Source: a virus
IMG/VR virus record: IMGVR_UViG_3300032164_000072
Span: 1-23,458 of that record
Length of the DNA: 23,458 nucleotides
Strand: one strand, 5' to 3'
The position numbers were made by a program, and so were the translations under genes. Numbering within the stretch: the stretch's first letter is position 1; every line of letters begins with the position of its first letter. The notes below the pieces were generated by a model that ran no database searches, was not told where the DNA came from, and was given only the letters and a program-made list of their open reading frames with translations. This document shows positions 1 to 5,587 of the stretch, one piece after another.

Positions 1-1
1 T

Positions 2-91
2 TCATTAAAACAATTTAAGGAAGCTAAAGAAGCCCAAGTTGAAATGTGGCCAGAGGTAGATGCAGAACCATGTTTAATTTGTTCGGTTTGA
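2..91 (+). CDS. 3' end of an unidentified gene (partial)
   Basis: An open frame enters from the left edge and ends with TGA at 89-91. The visible 29 residues are mostly charged and finish ..EPCLICSV, with a CxxC pair near the C-terminus. The start is outside the window, so family and length cannot be judged. It ends about 30 bases before the first attC-like hairpin, so it is probably the terminal gene of the cassette that hairpin closes. Unlike the other cassette-terminal genes it does not stop with TAAC. No function can be assigned. Confidence 0.45.
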   Translation, partial: SLKQFKEAKEAQVEMWPEVDAEPCLICSV

Positions 92-120
92 ATATGTATT
101 TCGGTTTTCGGCGGTGGGAA

Positions 121-176
121 TATAACGTAAAGGGTCAGAGGTGGCTTTTAGCCATCCTCTGCACCCGCTGGTTATC
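121..176 (+). other. attC-like recombination site 1 (clearest copy)
   Basis: Seen: ATAAC at 122-126 pairs with GTTAT at 171-175. An unpaired spacer (127-131 versus 167-170) follows. GGGT 132-135 pairs with ACCC 163-166, C162 is extrahelical, CAGAGG 136-141 pairs with CCTCTG 156-161, T155 is extrahelical, and TGGC 142-145 pairs with GCCA 151-154 around a 5-base loop. Known: integron attC sites are recognised as folded single strands with end boxes, an unpaired central spacer and extrahelical bases on one arm. Inferred: this is an attC whose crossover point would be between G171 and T172. I see no competing explanation such as a terminator, because no T-tract follows. Confidence 0.8.
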
Positions 177-185
177 TGGGGTTTT

Positions 186-416
186 ATGATTCGTGATTGT
201 GAAAATATCGGGGAATACGGCGGCACTTGTAAACACAAACAATACGTTTTCGCTGGCAATAGTAAAACGAAGGAGAAGGCCCATATTCATTGTAAAGCCC
301 TCAATGCCTCGATTCTTTTAAGCGTAGATTATATGTCCGACGAAGGCGCTCAATGGCATTTATGGGAACCGTTGACACCAGAGCGATGTCCAATGAAGGT
401 TTATAATTTCAGATAA
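186..416 (+). CDS. small hypothetical cassette protein (76 aa)
   Basis: A 76-residue soluble protein with three cysteines (CENIG.., GGTCKHKQ, HIHCKA) and no membrane segment. An in-frame ATG at 141 lies inside the attC-like hairpin. The ATG at 186, with GGGG four bases upstream, is the better start because it lies just beyond the crossover point, as cassette genes usually do. It ends TAA-C, its stop codon being part of the next attC-like site. The KHKQY/HIHCK pattern suggests possible metal binding but matches no family I recognise. It is the only gene of its presumed cassette. Confidence 0.6.
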   Translation: MIRDCENIGEYGGTCKHKQYVFAGNSKTKEKAHIHCKALNASILLSVDYMSDEGAQWHLWEPLTPERCPMKVYNFR

Positions 417-463
417 CGACTGAACTCAGCGGCGTGTCGCACGTCCGCTGGAGTGATTGGTTA
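411..463 (+). other. attC-like recombination site 2
   Basis: TAAC 414-417 pairs with GTTA 460-463. Spacers 418-423 and 455-459 are unpaired. ACTC 424-427 pairs with GAGT 451-454, G450 is extrahelical, AGCGG 428-432 pairs with CCGCT 445-449, T444 is extrahelical, and CGTG 433-436 pairs with CACG 440-443 around a TCG loop. This is the same geometry as the site at 121-176 with different bases, which argues that structure rather than sequence is conserved. The stop codon of the preceding gene (414-416) is embedded in the left box. The GTG at 453 that would lengthen the next gene lies within the right arm and is therefore unlikely to be its true start. Confidence 0.78.
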
Positions 464-478
464 TATTCCACTGGGCGA
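459..478 (+). repeat. left arm of a 20-bp perfect inverted repeat around the MT-A70 gene
   Basis: The 20 bases here are the exact reverse complement of 1029-1048. The arm begins inside the right end of attC-like site 2 and runs into the 5' leader of the methyltransferase gene. The partner arm contains the last codons and the stop of the same gene. If the segment between sites is a cassette, its two ends would be complementary and would lengthen the base of the attC hairpin in the excised circle. Confidence 0.85.
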
Positions 479-488
479 GGTTTTGACT

Positions 489-1046
489 TTGAAGTTTAAT
501 ATTATTTATGCTGATCCACCTTGGAGGTTGAATATGTCAAAAAATCGACCACAATGGGGAGACGCTACATATCCTACAATGAACACAAAAGATATATGCA
601 AATTACAGGTTAACCAAATTGCAGACTATAATTGTGCTTTGTTTTTATGGGTAACAATGCCATTTATACCAGATGGTTTAAAGGTTATCCAATCATGGGG
701 GTTTGAATATGTAACATGTGCTTTTGTATGGATTAAACAAAACCGCAGCGGGACTGGTATATATTCTGGGTTAGGACAGTGGGTAAATGGTAATGCCGAA
801 TTGTGTTTCTTAGGACGTAAAGGGAAACTGGTTCGCAAAAGTAAAAAGGTCAAACAAATTATATTGTCGCCTGTACAAAAGCATAGTTTAAAACCACCAG
901 AAATCAGGGATAGAATCATAAAATTACTCGGAGATTTGCCCCGCATCGAACTTTTTGCTCGTCAAAAAACAGAGGGTTGGGATGTATGGGGTAACGAAAT
1001 CGAATCTGATATTGATTTGGGGTTTTCTTCGCCCAGTGGAATATAA
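489..1046 (+). CDS. MT-A70 family adenine-specific methyltransferase (copy 1)
   Basis: Predicted SAM-dependent N6-adenine methyltransferase. From a TTG start at 489 the 185-residue protein begins MKFNIIYADPPW, placing the catalytic DPPW at residues 9-12 as is typical of short bacterial and phage MT-A70 proteins. The C-terminal signature RIELFAR..GWDVWGNE is complete. TTG 489 has GAGG eight bases upstream. The alternative GTG at 453 is inside the attC-like hairpin. The gene is AT-rich compared with the second MT-A70 gene at 1445, and the two proteins are clearly diverged. It would methylate DNA in a short target (family-level inference), possibly protecting phage DNA from restriction. It ends ATA-TAA-C, again with the stop in an attC-like box. 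Confidence 0.85.
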   Translation: MKFNIIYADPPWRLNMSKNRPQWGDATYPTMNTKDICKLQVNQIADYNCALFLWVTMPFIPDGLKVIQSWGFEYVTCAFVWIKQNRSGTGIYSGLGQWVNGNAELCFLGRKGKLVRKSKKVKQIILSPVQKHSLKPPEIRDRIIKLLGDLPRIELFARQKTEGWDVWGNEIESDIDLGFSSPSGI

Positions 1047-1048
1047 CC
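1029..1048 (-). repeat. right arm of the 20-bp perfect inverted repeat
   Basis: Exact reverse complement of 459-478. It covers the last codons and stop of the first MT-A70 gene and the beginning of the following attC-like sequence. An mRNA spanning the gene could pair its two ends. I see no T-tract, so a terminator role is not indicated. Confidence 0.85.
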
Positions 1049-1092
1049 ATTGATTAACAAACCATTTTGCCCTGATAATGCAAAACTAAGTA
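1042..1092 (+). other. degenerate attC-like junction (left half recognisable)
   Basis: The 15-mer at 1042-1056, starting TATAACC, is repeated exactly at 4243-4257, both times overlapping the stop codon of a DNA methyltransferase gene. It has the left-box-plus-spacer form of the clear attC-like sites. A short hairpin (TTTTGC/GCAAAA around a 9-base loop) follows, but I find no right-hand GTTA box before the next gene. It could be a truncated or hybrid site, or an attC whose right half was lost when the next gene was joined. Confidence 0.4.
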
Positions 1093-1103
1093 GCGGAGGG
1101 ATT

Positions 1104-1292
1104 ATGAAAGAGTCAACAGAAAGAATCATTGACTTGGGTGAGGATGAACATTACCCCTATACTTGTAATCGGTGCGGAGGCACAGGAGAAATAGTAGTTT
1201 GCCCTGATGATATGTGCCACGGATTGGGATATTGTATACATGGAGATGGGATGTTAATTTGCCATGAATGTAATGGGGAAAGTGCATTCTAA
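1104..1292 (+). CDS. small DnaJ-type zinc-finger protein (62 aa)
   Basis: The 62-residue protein has paired CxxCxGxG-like repeats (CNRCGGTGEIV.., CHGLGYC, CHECNGES), resembling the cysteine-rich zinc domain of DnaJ. No J-domain is present, so it is not a co-chaperone. The ATG at 1104 follows GGAGG with good spacing. An upstream in-frame start at 1050 would overlap the junction sequence and is disfavoured. Small stand-alone zinc proteins of this type are common in phages and their role is generally unknown. It ends TTC-TAA-C, matching the cassette-end pattern. Whether it shares a cassette with the preceding methyltransferase depends on whether the junction at 1042 is a real attC. Confidence 0.65.
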   Translation: MKESTERIIDLGEDEHYPYTCNRCGGTGEIVVCPDDMCHGLGYCIHGDGMLICHECNGESAF

Positions 1293-1305
1293 CGACTTAT
1301 GGTTT
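1290..1305 (+). other. possible collapsed attC remnant
   Basis: TAACGACT at 1290-1297 equals the first eight bases of the site-2 left arm (414-421), and GGTTT follows at 1301-1305 where a right box would be. The whole internal stem is absent. This would fit deletion of the hairpin interior, but the match is short and could be chance. Confidence 0.25.
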
Positions 1306-1448
1306 CCACTTATAAAATAGCATCCATCGAAAAACTTTTAGAAGAACTACAAGATGAGGCAGATTTCCAAAGAGAAAGCCTTCATAATAAACAATATGCT
1401 CAGGGCATTGAGTATTGCACCCAAAAGCTAAGTGAGGCTTTGACATGA
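1299..1448 (+). CDS. small hypothetical protein (49 aa), coupled to the next gene
   Basis: A 49-residue, strongly helical, charged protein (..SIEKLLEELQDEADFQRES..YAQGIEYCTQKLSEALT), the kind of short coiled-coil gene common in phages. Its TGA overlaps the ATG of the following methyltransferase as ATGA, so the two are probably translationally coupled. Its own ribosome site is weak. Base composition is AT-rich like the genes to its left, and changes abruptly just inside the next gene. No function is recognisable. Confidence 0.5.
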   Translation: MVSTYKIASIEKLLEELQDEADFQRESLHNKQYAQGIEYCTQKLSEALT

Positions 1449-2047
1449 GCGAAGCGAATGGCAATAGCATCCACTCTCTTGTTGGCCTTTCCGGGTTCCG
1501 GTGCATCGTCGCCGACCCGCCGTGGCCGTACCGTGCCGACCGGCCTTTCGGATCGTCGCCAGAGTACCGCCCGAACAGTTGGGACAGGCCCACGTCTGCC
1601 CCAAGCGCACGCGCACGCTACAGCCTCATGCCGATGACGGAGATCAAGGCGTTGCCCATTCCGGCAGACGACAATGCCCACCTTTACCTCTGGACGACAA
1701 ACGCCTTCATGCGCGAAGCACATGAGGTCGCAGAGGCGTGGGGATTCAAACCGAAGACTATCGTAACGTGGGTGAAAACCAAGGTGGCCGACCGGGCCAG
1801 CGTCAGCATGAGAATGGGCTACTACTTCCGGGGGGCAACCGAACACTGCCTGTTTGCCGTGCGCGGCAAGATGCGCTTGAACGTGCGCAATCTCCCGACC
1901 GCGTTCCTGTGGCCGCGCATCGGGCAGCACAGCCGGAAGCCGGACGCATTCTTCGAGATGGTGGAGACGGCGACGCCGGGGCCACGGCTTGAACTGTTCG
2001 CCCGCCGCGCCCGCCCCGGCTGGACAGTATGGGGTAATGAGGTATAA
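1445..2047 (+). CDS. MT-A70 family adenine-specific methyltransferase (copy 2, GC-rich)
   Basis: A 200-residue MT-A70 family enzyme with DPPW at residues 24-27 and the C-terminal RLELFARRARPGWTVWGNE signature. Predicted role is N6-adenine methylation of DNA using SAM. The middle region (YSLMPMTEIKALPIPADDNAHLYLW..) fits the family. Start ATG 1445 has GAGG seven bases upstream, inside the preceding gene. The coding sequence is conspicuously GC-rich with G/C third positions, unlike every neighbour, so it probably came recently from a GC-rich genome. It ends GTA-TAA-C inside the left box of the long attC-like site. It shares only family motifs with the copy at 489, so duplication is unlikely. 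Confidence 0.88.
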   Translation: MSEANGNSIHSLVGLSGFRCIVADPPWPYRADRPFGSSPEYRPNSWDRPTSAPSARARYSLMPMTEIKALPIPADDNAHLYLWTTNAFMREAHEVAEAWGFKPKTIVTWVKTKVADRASVSMRMGYYFRGATEHCLFAVRGKMRLNVRNLPTAFLWPRIGQHSRKPDAFFEMVETATPGPRLELFARRARPGWTVWGNEV

Positions 2048-2168
2048 CGGTAAGCGTAACCTGCGACAGTAGAAACTTGGGAAATATTACAATGACGAAT
2101 CTAAGAACATATAATAATACGGAAGAATGCACACGGGCTGATGTCGTCAGGTTGACGCATTGGTTAGT
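2043..2168 (+). other. attC-like recombination site 3 (long form)
   Basis: TAAC 2045-2048 pairs with GTTA 2163-2166. Spacers 2049-2053 and 2159-2162 are unpaired. GCGT 2054-2057 pairs with ACGC 2155-2158, G2154 is extrahelical, AACCTG 2058-2063 pairs with CAGGTT 2148-2153, T2147 is extrahelical, and CGAC 2064-2067 pairs with GTCG 2143-2146. The loop between is 75 bases. The whole is about 122 bases, in the size range of the long Vibrio-type attC sites. Bulge positions match those of the two short sites upstream. The stop codon of the MT-A70 gene lies in the left box. Confidence 0.8.
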
Positions 2169-2203
2169 TTGCATACGCTTTTCAAATTGCGAGCGTTTTT
2201 AAT

Positions 2204-2485
2204 ATGGAAAACAAAAAGGAATCTTTATTGTTTAGCGAGGAAGAGCTTACCCCGTGGCTTGCTGCGTGGAAAAATATGCCCGAATACAATATACAAGACC
2301 TTGCACCTAAATTTCAGATAATAGTAAATTTCGCTTGTGCGGCAGATATAGAAGATTTCGGAAAGTTAATCGGGCAAGAAGTAAAAGCAAACGCGGGAAA
2401 ACAGTTGAAAAGTATTTGGTTTCCTGAACAGGAAATCGGGAGAATGATAAACAAGCGGTACATAGAGGTAAAAAATGAATCCTAA
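2204..2485 (+). CDS. small protein partnered with the DNA glycosyltransferase (93 aa)
   Basis: A 93-residue protein with a C-terminal segment (IIVNFACAADIEDFGKLIGQEV..KSIWFPEQEIGRMINKRYI) like a short domain I associate with phage and plasmid DNA-modification neighbourhoods. There it often appears as the tail of ParB/sulfiredoxin-like proteins (family recollection, not tested). No ParB core is present here. The ribosome site before ATG 2204 is weak. Its 3' end overlaps the glycosyltransferase start by 11 bases, so the pair is translationally coupled and probably travels as one two-gene cassette. Its stop (TAA-G) is internal to the cassette, consistent with only the last gene abutting the attC box. 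Confidence 0.6.
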   Translation: MENKKESLLFSEEELTPWLAAWKNMPEYNIQDLAPKFQIIVNFACAADIEDFGKLIGQEVKANAGKQLKSIWFPEQEIGRMINKRYIEVKNES

Positions 2486-3359
2486 GTTTCCGGTATTTAT
2501 TCCAACGAAAGGACGCGCAGACACGCGACTTACGGTGAAAATGTTTGAACGCCTCGGAGTTCCATACACGGTGTTTGTAGAAAAACAAGAATATGAAGCA
2601 TACGCGGAACACATTGCACCGGAACGGATACACATATTGCCATATCAAAATAAAGGTGTAACGGTTACGCGGAATTACATTTGGGAATACGCGGAAAAAA
2701 TAGGCGCGGAATGGTATTGGACTTTCGATGATAACATAGACGGGCTATATCGCTTCAATCACAATTTGAAAACACCGTGTGCCGATGGAACGATCCTTGC
2801 GGTAGTTGAGGACTTTGCGGGAAGATATGAAAACCTTGCAATAACGGGATTGAACTACTTTATGTTTGTAAAACGGAAATATGTGATACCTCCATATATT
2901 TTGAATACAAGAGTATATTCTGCAATGCTGATTAGAACTAAAATCGCCAATCCAAACGGAGGAAATTTTAGGTGGGTTACATTTTTTAACGAGGACACCG
3001 ATTTGTGTCTGCGCGTCTTGAAAGCCGGATATGCAACGGTGTTGTTTAATGCTTTCCTGATATACAAACAAACAACAATGACAATGAAGGGTGGAAACAG
3101 TGATTACTATGCTAAGACAGATCAAAGGAAAGAATTTGTAGAGGAATTGATTAAACACCATCCCGACGTTGTGAGACTGACGGAAAAATGGGGAAGATGG
3201 CATCATCACGTTGACTATTCAGGATTTAAACAGCAGTTGAGGAAAAAGAACGGGGTAAGCGTTCCGAGTATAGAAAATAATTTCGGTATGGTTTTACAAG
3301 AGAGAATAAATGGAATATGGGTAAACCAAGACGCGAGCAATTTGAGTATGTCAAACTAA
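2475..3359 (+). CDS. TET-associated-type DNA glycosyltransferase (TAGT-like)
   Basis: A 294-residue GT-A-like glycosyltransferase matching the TET-associated glycosyltransferase type found in phages that hypermodify cytosine. Visible family features are PVFIPTKGRAD (6-16), a DDN metal/nucleotide-sugar motif at 85-87, LNYFMF..PPYILNTRVYSAMLI (126-153), NEDTDLCLRVLKAG (172-185), MKGGN (204-208) and GRWHHHVDY near the C-terminus. In characterised relatives a TET dioxygenase makes 5-hydroxymethylcytosine and the transferase adds a sugar. No TET gene is in this window. The enzyme therefore needs a TET outside it, a hydroxymethylated precursor, or another substrate. It starts at ATG 2475 inside the upstream partner and ends AAC-TAA-C. 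Confidence 0.82.
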   Translation: MNPKFPVFIPTKGRADTRLTVKMFERLGVPYTVFVEKQEYEAYAEHIAPERIHILPYQNKGVTVTRNYIWEYAEKIGAEWYWTFDDNIDGLYRFNHNLKTPCADGTILAVVEDFAGRYENLAITGLNYFMFVKRKYVIPPYILNTRVYSAMLIRTKIANPNGGNFRWVTFFNEDTDLCLRVLKAGYATVLFNAFLIYKQTTMTMKGGNSDYYAKTDQRKEFVEELIKHHPDVVRLTEKWGRWHHHVDYSGFKQQLRKKNGVSVPSIENNFGMVLQERINGIWVNQDASNLSMSN

Positions 3360-3381
3360 CGCCATTCATGAGCTGCGGGGA
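3356..3381 (+). other. possible attC left half after the glycosyltransferase
   Basis: CTAACGCC follows the stop codon in the same way as the clear attC-like sites, but no complementary right arm or GTTA box is found before the next gene. The 26-base gap also holds the ribosome site (GGGGA) of the downstream methyltransferase. It could be a worn or hybrid site, or simply an intergenic gap with a chance TAAC. Confidence 0.3.
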
Positions 3382-3386
3382 ATGAA

Positions 3387-4247
3387 ATGAGCATGGACAT
3401 TGAGAAAAAAGGGGAGGCTATTCCCCGTCTGCTCGATGAAATTGTTATAAATTATGGGGGCGGCTGTTGCCTTTATAATTCTGATTGCCTTGATATTCTC
3501 AGGACGCTGCCTGATGGCTCTGTAGATATGATCCTGCAAGACCCGCCTTATAACATGACGGCCTGTAAATGGGAGTGTGAGCTTGATTTCCCTGTTCTTT
3601 GGAAAGAGTGGGAACGGGTAGTCAAAGCCAACGGTGCTATCATTATGACGGCAAGCCAGCCGTTTACAACTGACCTGATAAGTTCAAAGAGAACATGGTT
3701 TAAGTATGAATGGATTTGGAATAAACAACAAGCTGGTAATTTTACTATTGCTAAACAACAGCCGTTAAGAAAACATGAAAACATTTTAGTTTTTTATGCA
3801 AAACAACCAACATATAACCCACAAATGGAAAAAGCAAAGGTTGAAAACATTAGGCCAACGATTGATTGTGGAGTTAATTCAATAACAAATTTAACATCAA
3901 AACACAGCGAAACATATTCACAGGAATATAATTACCCATCAAGTGTCATTGATAACTTCCACGGTCGCATGGCTGAATGTAATTCAGTGGCAAGGCAACA
4001 CCCGACACAGAAGCCCGTTGACCTCTTCCGGTATTTGATAAGGACATACACAAATGAAGGGGAAACGGTCTTTGACGGATACGGAGGCTCAGGGACAACG
4101 GCTGTTGCCTGCATCAAAGAGAATAGAAAATACATTATTTGCGAAAAGGAGGCTGAATACATTGAGATTACAAAGAAGCGAATTGACGAAGCGACAAGGC
4201 AGGGGGACTTGTTTTCGGCTGTTGGCTGTTGCCCCCATGATTTATAA
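3387..4247 (+). CDS. beta-class DNA methyltransferase (N6-adenine/N4-cytosine)
   Basis: A 286-residue SAM-dependent DNA methyltransferase of the N6_N4 family. The catalytic DPPY motif (52-55) precedes the SAM-binding motif FDGYGGSGTT (229-238), the order that defines the beta class. The HPTQKP signature is at 205-210. FDGYGGSGTT replaces the usual FxDPFxGSGTT form, a mild departure. The central target-recognition portion (about 110-200) is visibly more AT-rich than the ends. Start ATG 3387 follows GGGGA; a second ATG at 3393 is possible. No restriction endonuclease gene is adjacent, so it looks like an orphan or phage protective methylase. It ends TTA-TAA-C. Confidence 0.88.
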   Translation: MSMDIEKKGEAIPRLLDEIVINYGGGCCLYNSDCLDILRTLPDGSVDMILQDPPYNMTACKWECELDFPVLWKEWERVVKANGAIIMTASQPFTTDLISSKRTWFKYEWIWNKQQAGNFTIAKQQPLRKHENILVFYAKQPTYNPQMEKAKVENIRPTIDCGVNSITNLTSKHSETYSQEYNYPSSVIDNFHGRMAECNSVARQHPTQKPVDLFRYLIRTYTNEGETVFDGYGGSGTTAVACIKENRKYIICEKEAEYIEITKKRIDEATRQGDLFSAVGCCPHDL

Positions 4248-4260
4248 CCATTGATTATGC
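4243..4260 (+). other. terminal degenerate attC-like junction
   Basis: The 15-mer at 4243-4257 is identical to 1042-1056 and again overlaps the stop codon of a methyltransferase gene. No right-hand arm is visible before the next gene at 4279. It marks the last TAAC-ending gene before ordinary phage genes begin, so it is the most likely array-phage boundary. Confidence 0.4.
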
Positions 4261-4278
4261 GGAGCGTGCAAGGTAGGG

Positions 4279-4578
4279 ATGTATAGGAAACGAACCAAGG
4301 CCAGCAAAAAATATAATGCGATGAGGGAGGCAAGACTGAGACAAATCGAGGAAGGTCCTACTCCGGATTACCCTCGCGATCTACCGGATCTCCGGAGGCA
4401 GATTGTAATTGAGGACTATGATTTCGGATATGTTCGGTACGAGATCAATCTCTACAAAACAAATCGAATAGACTCCTATCGCATGGAGGTTGACGGTGCG
4501 ATTATCCTCGAATGCATTGGGTGGTCTCGGGTATTGGAAAGGGTAAGAAAAGCATTTTTGAGAGTGCAGGCTACATAG
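4279..4578 (+). CDS. conserved hypothetical protein (99 aa)
   Basis: A 99-residue basic-then-acidic protein (MYRKRTKASKKYNAMREARLRQIEEG..., then ..DYDFGYVRYEINLYKTNRIDSYRMEVDG..IGWSRVLERVRKAF). The second half looks like a compact beta-rich domain that I recall from small bacterial and phage hypothetical proteins, but I cannot name it. Start ATG 4279 has AAGG five bases upstream. It ends in TAG rather than TAAC and has no attC-like structure after it, so I place it with the phage genes and outside the cassette array. Confidence 0.65.
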   Translation: MYRKRTKASKKYNAMREARLRQIEEGPTPDYPRDLPDLRRQIVIEDYDFGYVRYEINLYKTNRIDSYRMEVDGAIILECIGWSRVLERVRKAFLRVQAT

Positions 4579-4617
4579 GGTAAGTAGAGGCAGTAAAGGA
4601 GAAATCTCAAATATAAC

Positions 4618-4634
4618 TTGCAATCGAATTGCAA
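4618..4634. promoter_or_regulatory. short perfect inverted repeat upstream of the 4654 gene
   Basis: TTGCAAT at 4618-4624 and ATTGCAA at 4628-4634 flank CGA. It lies 20 bases upstream of a start codon with no T-tract, so it is more likely an operator-like or mRNA-leader element than a terminator. Short palindromes also arise by chance. Confidence 0.3.
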
Positions 4635-4653
4635 CTGAAAAACGGAGGTGAAA

Positions 4654-5562
4654 ATGTCAACTTATGTGGTATGTCCAGATCGGGATGGAAAGAAGGTAGC
4701 GGTCGAAGTGTGCGTGAACGGCTGTAAGCTAAGAGAGGTCTGTGAAGAGTTTTTAGAGGTCCCCGTAGAGGTGATCAATTCGGCGAGAACCGGGTTAATT
4801 CCTTCAAGTAACATCGTTTCAGAATCCCAAGACGAAAAGGCCCTTGTGGTCCCGTCCGGTAGGGCTGAAGAGGCTCTTAAGCGGGCCCTTTCGATTAGGA
4901 CCGATATTGAGGCGAAATTCCTTGAGATGGGCCAGGTGCTGAACGAGATATTTGAGAACCGCTATTACCTGGAATACGGGCCAGAGAGGAACAAATACAA
5001 GGACTGGAAAATGTTTTGTTTTGAAGTTCTTGGGATAAAGGGCCGGACCGCGACCTATCTCAGAGATATCTATGTCAAAATGACGGCCCTTGAGGTGCCG
5101 GAGCAGGAGTGTGCCCAGATCGGATGGACGAAGCTGGCGCAGATTTTGCCCATCGTCAACAAAAAGAATGTGGATCACTGGATCAAGGAAGCGAAGAAGC
5201 CGGGCGCGACGGCGCAATCATTAAATGCGAAGGTTCGGGTAGCCCAAGGCAAAATCACCGAGAAGGAGGCTGAGATCCTGCCCGAGAAGATGATATTCAG
5301 CTTTTTCAAGGAACAGAGGGAAATAGTGGAGCTCGCACTCGACATAGGGTTGAAACTTACCGGATCGAAGAGCAGAAGCAGCGTTCTGGCGGACAGCATA
5401 TGCCCCGAATTTCTTTCCACCTATCCTTCCGGATGGGAGAGTCTTACAAAAGGGGAGGTGATAGCGGCAATCCTGCGGCGGTACGAATCAGGGTTCAATG
5501 TTAGGTTTTTGGGAAGTGTGGTTGAGGTAGAAACGGGAGAAGTTCTTTTGTCATGGGAATAA
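4654..5562 (+). CDS. hypothetical phage protein with N-terminal cysteine cluster (302 aa)
   Basis: The 302-residue protein opens with a likely small metal site (VCPDRDGKKVAVEVCVNGCKLREVC). A mostly helical body follows, including a segment (IGWTKLAQILPIVNKKNVDHWIKEAKKPGATAQSLNAKVRVAQGKITEKEAE, roughly 150-205) of the kind found in plasmid- and phage-encoded DNA-associated proteins (family impression only). The ATG at 4654 has GGAGG at 4644-4648, better spaced than the in-frame GTG at 4648. It is the first gene of a tightly packed early cluster running to 6791. Function unknown; a DNA-binding or replication accessory role is possible but unproven. Confidence 0.7.
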   Translation: MSTYVVCPDRDGKKVAVEVCVNGCKLREVCEEFLEVPVEVINSARTGLIPSSNIVSESQDEKALVVPSGRAEEALKRALSIRTDIEAKFLEMGQVLNEIFENRYYLEYGPERNKYKDWKMFCFEVLGIKGRTATYLRDIYVKMTALEVPEQECAQIGWTKLAQILPIVNKKNVDHWIKEAKKPGATAQSLNAKVRVAQGKITEKEAEILPEKMIFSFFKEQREIVELALDIGLKLTGSKSRSSVLADSICPEFLSTYPSGWESLTKGEVIAAILRRYESGFNVRFLGSVVEVETGEVLLSWE

Positions 5563-5587
5563 TGAGAGAGATGAAAGGAGGACGAAG

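Noticed and set aside
141-185. In-frame ATG at 141 as the start of the first cassette gene
   Set aside because: It lies inside the attC-like hairpin and would translate the recombination site; ATG 186 has a better ribosome site.
453-488. GTG 453 as the start of the first MT-A70 gene
   Set aside because: It lies in the right arm of the attC-like site. TTG 489 gives the family-typical MKFNIIYADPPW start with GAGG at correct distance.
1400-1930. Long minus-strand open frame of 176 codons
   Set aside because: It is the antisense shadow of a GC-rich MT-A70 gene, where stop codons are rare; its product has no recognisable features.
2175-2200. Weak ACGCT/AGCGT hairpin followed by T's after attC-like site 3
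   Set aside because: Only five pairs with a 12-base loop, and located just before a start codon; too weak to call a terminator.
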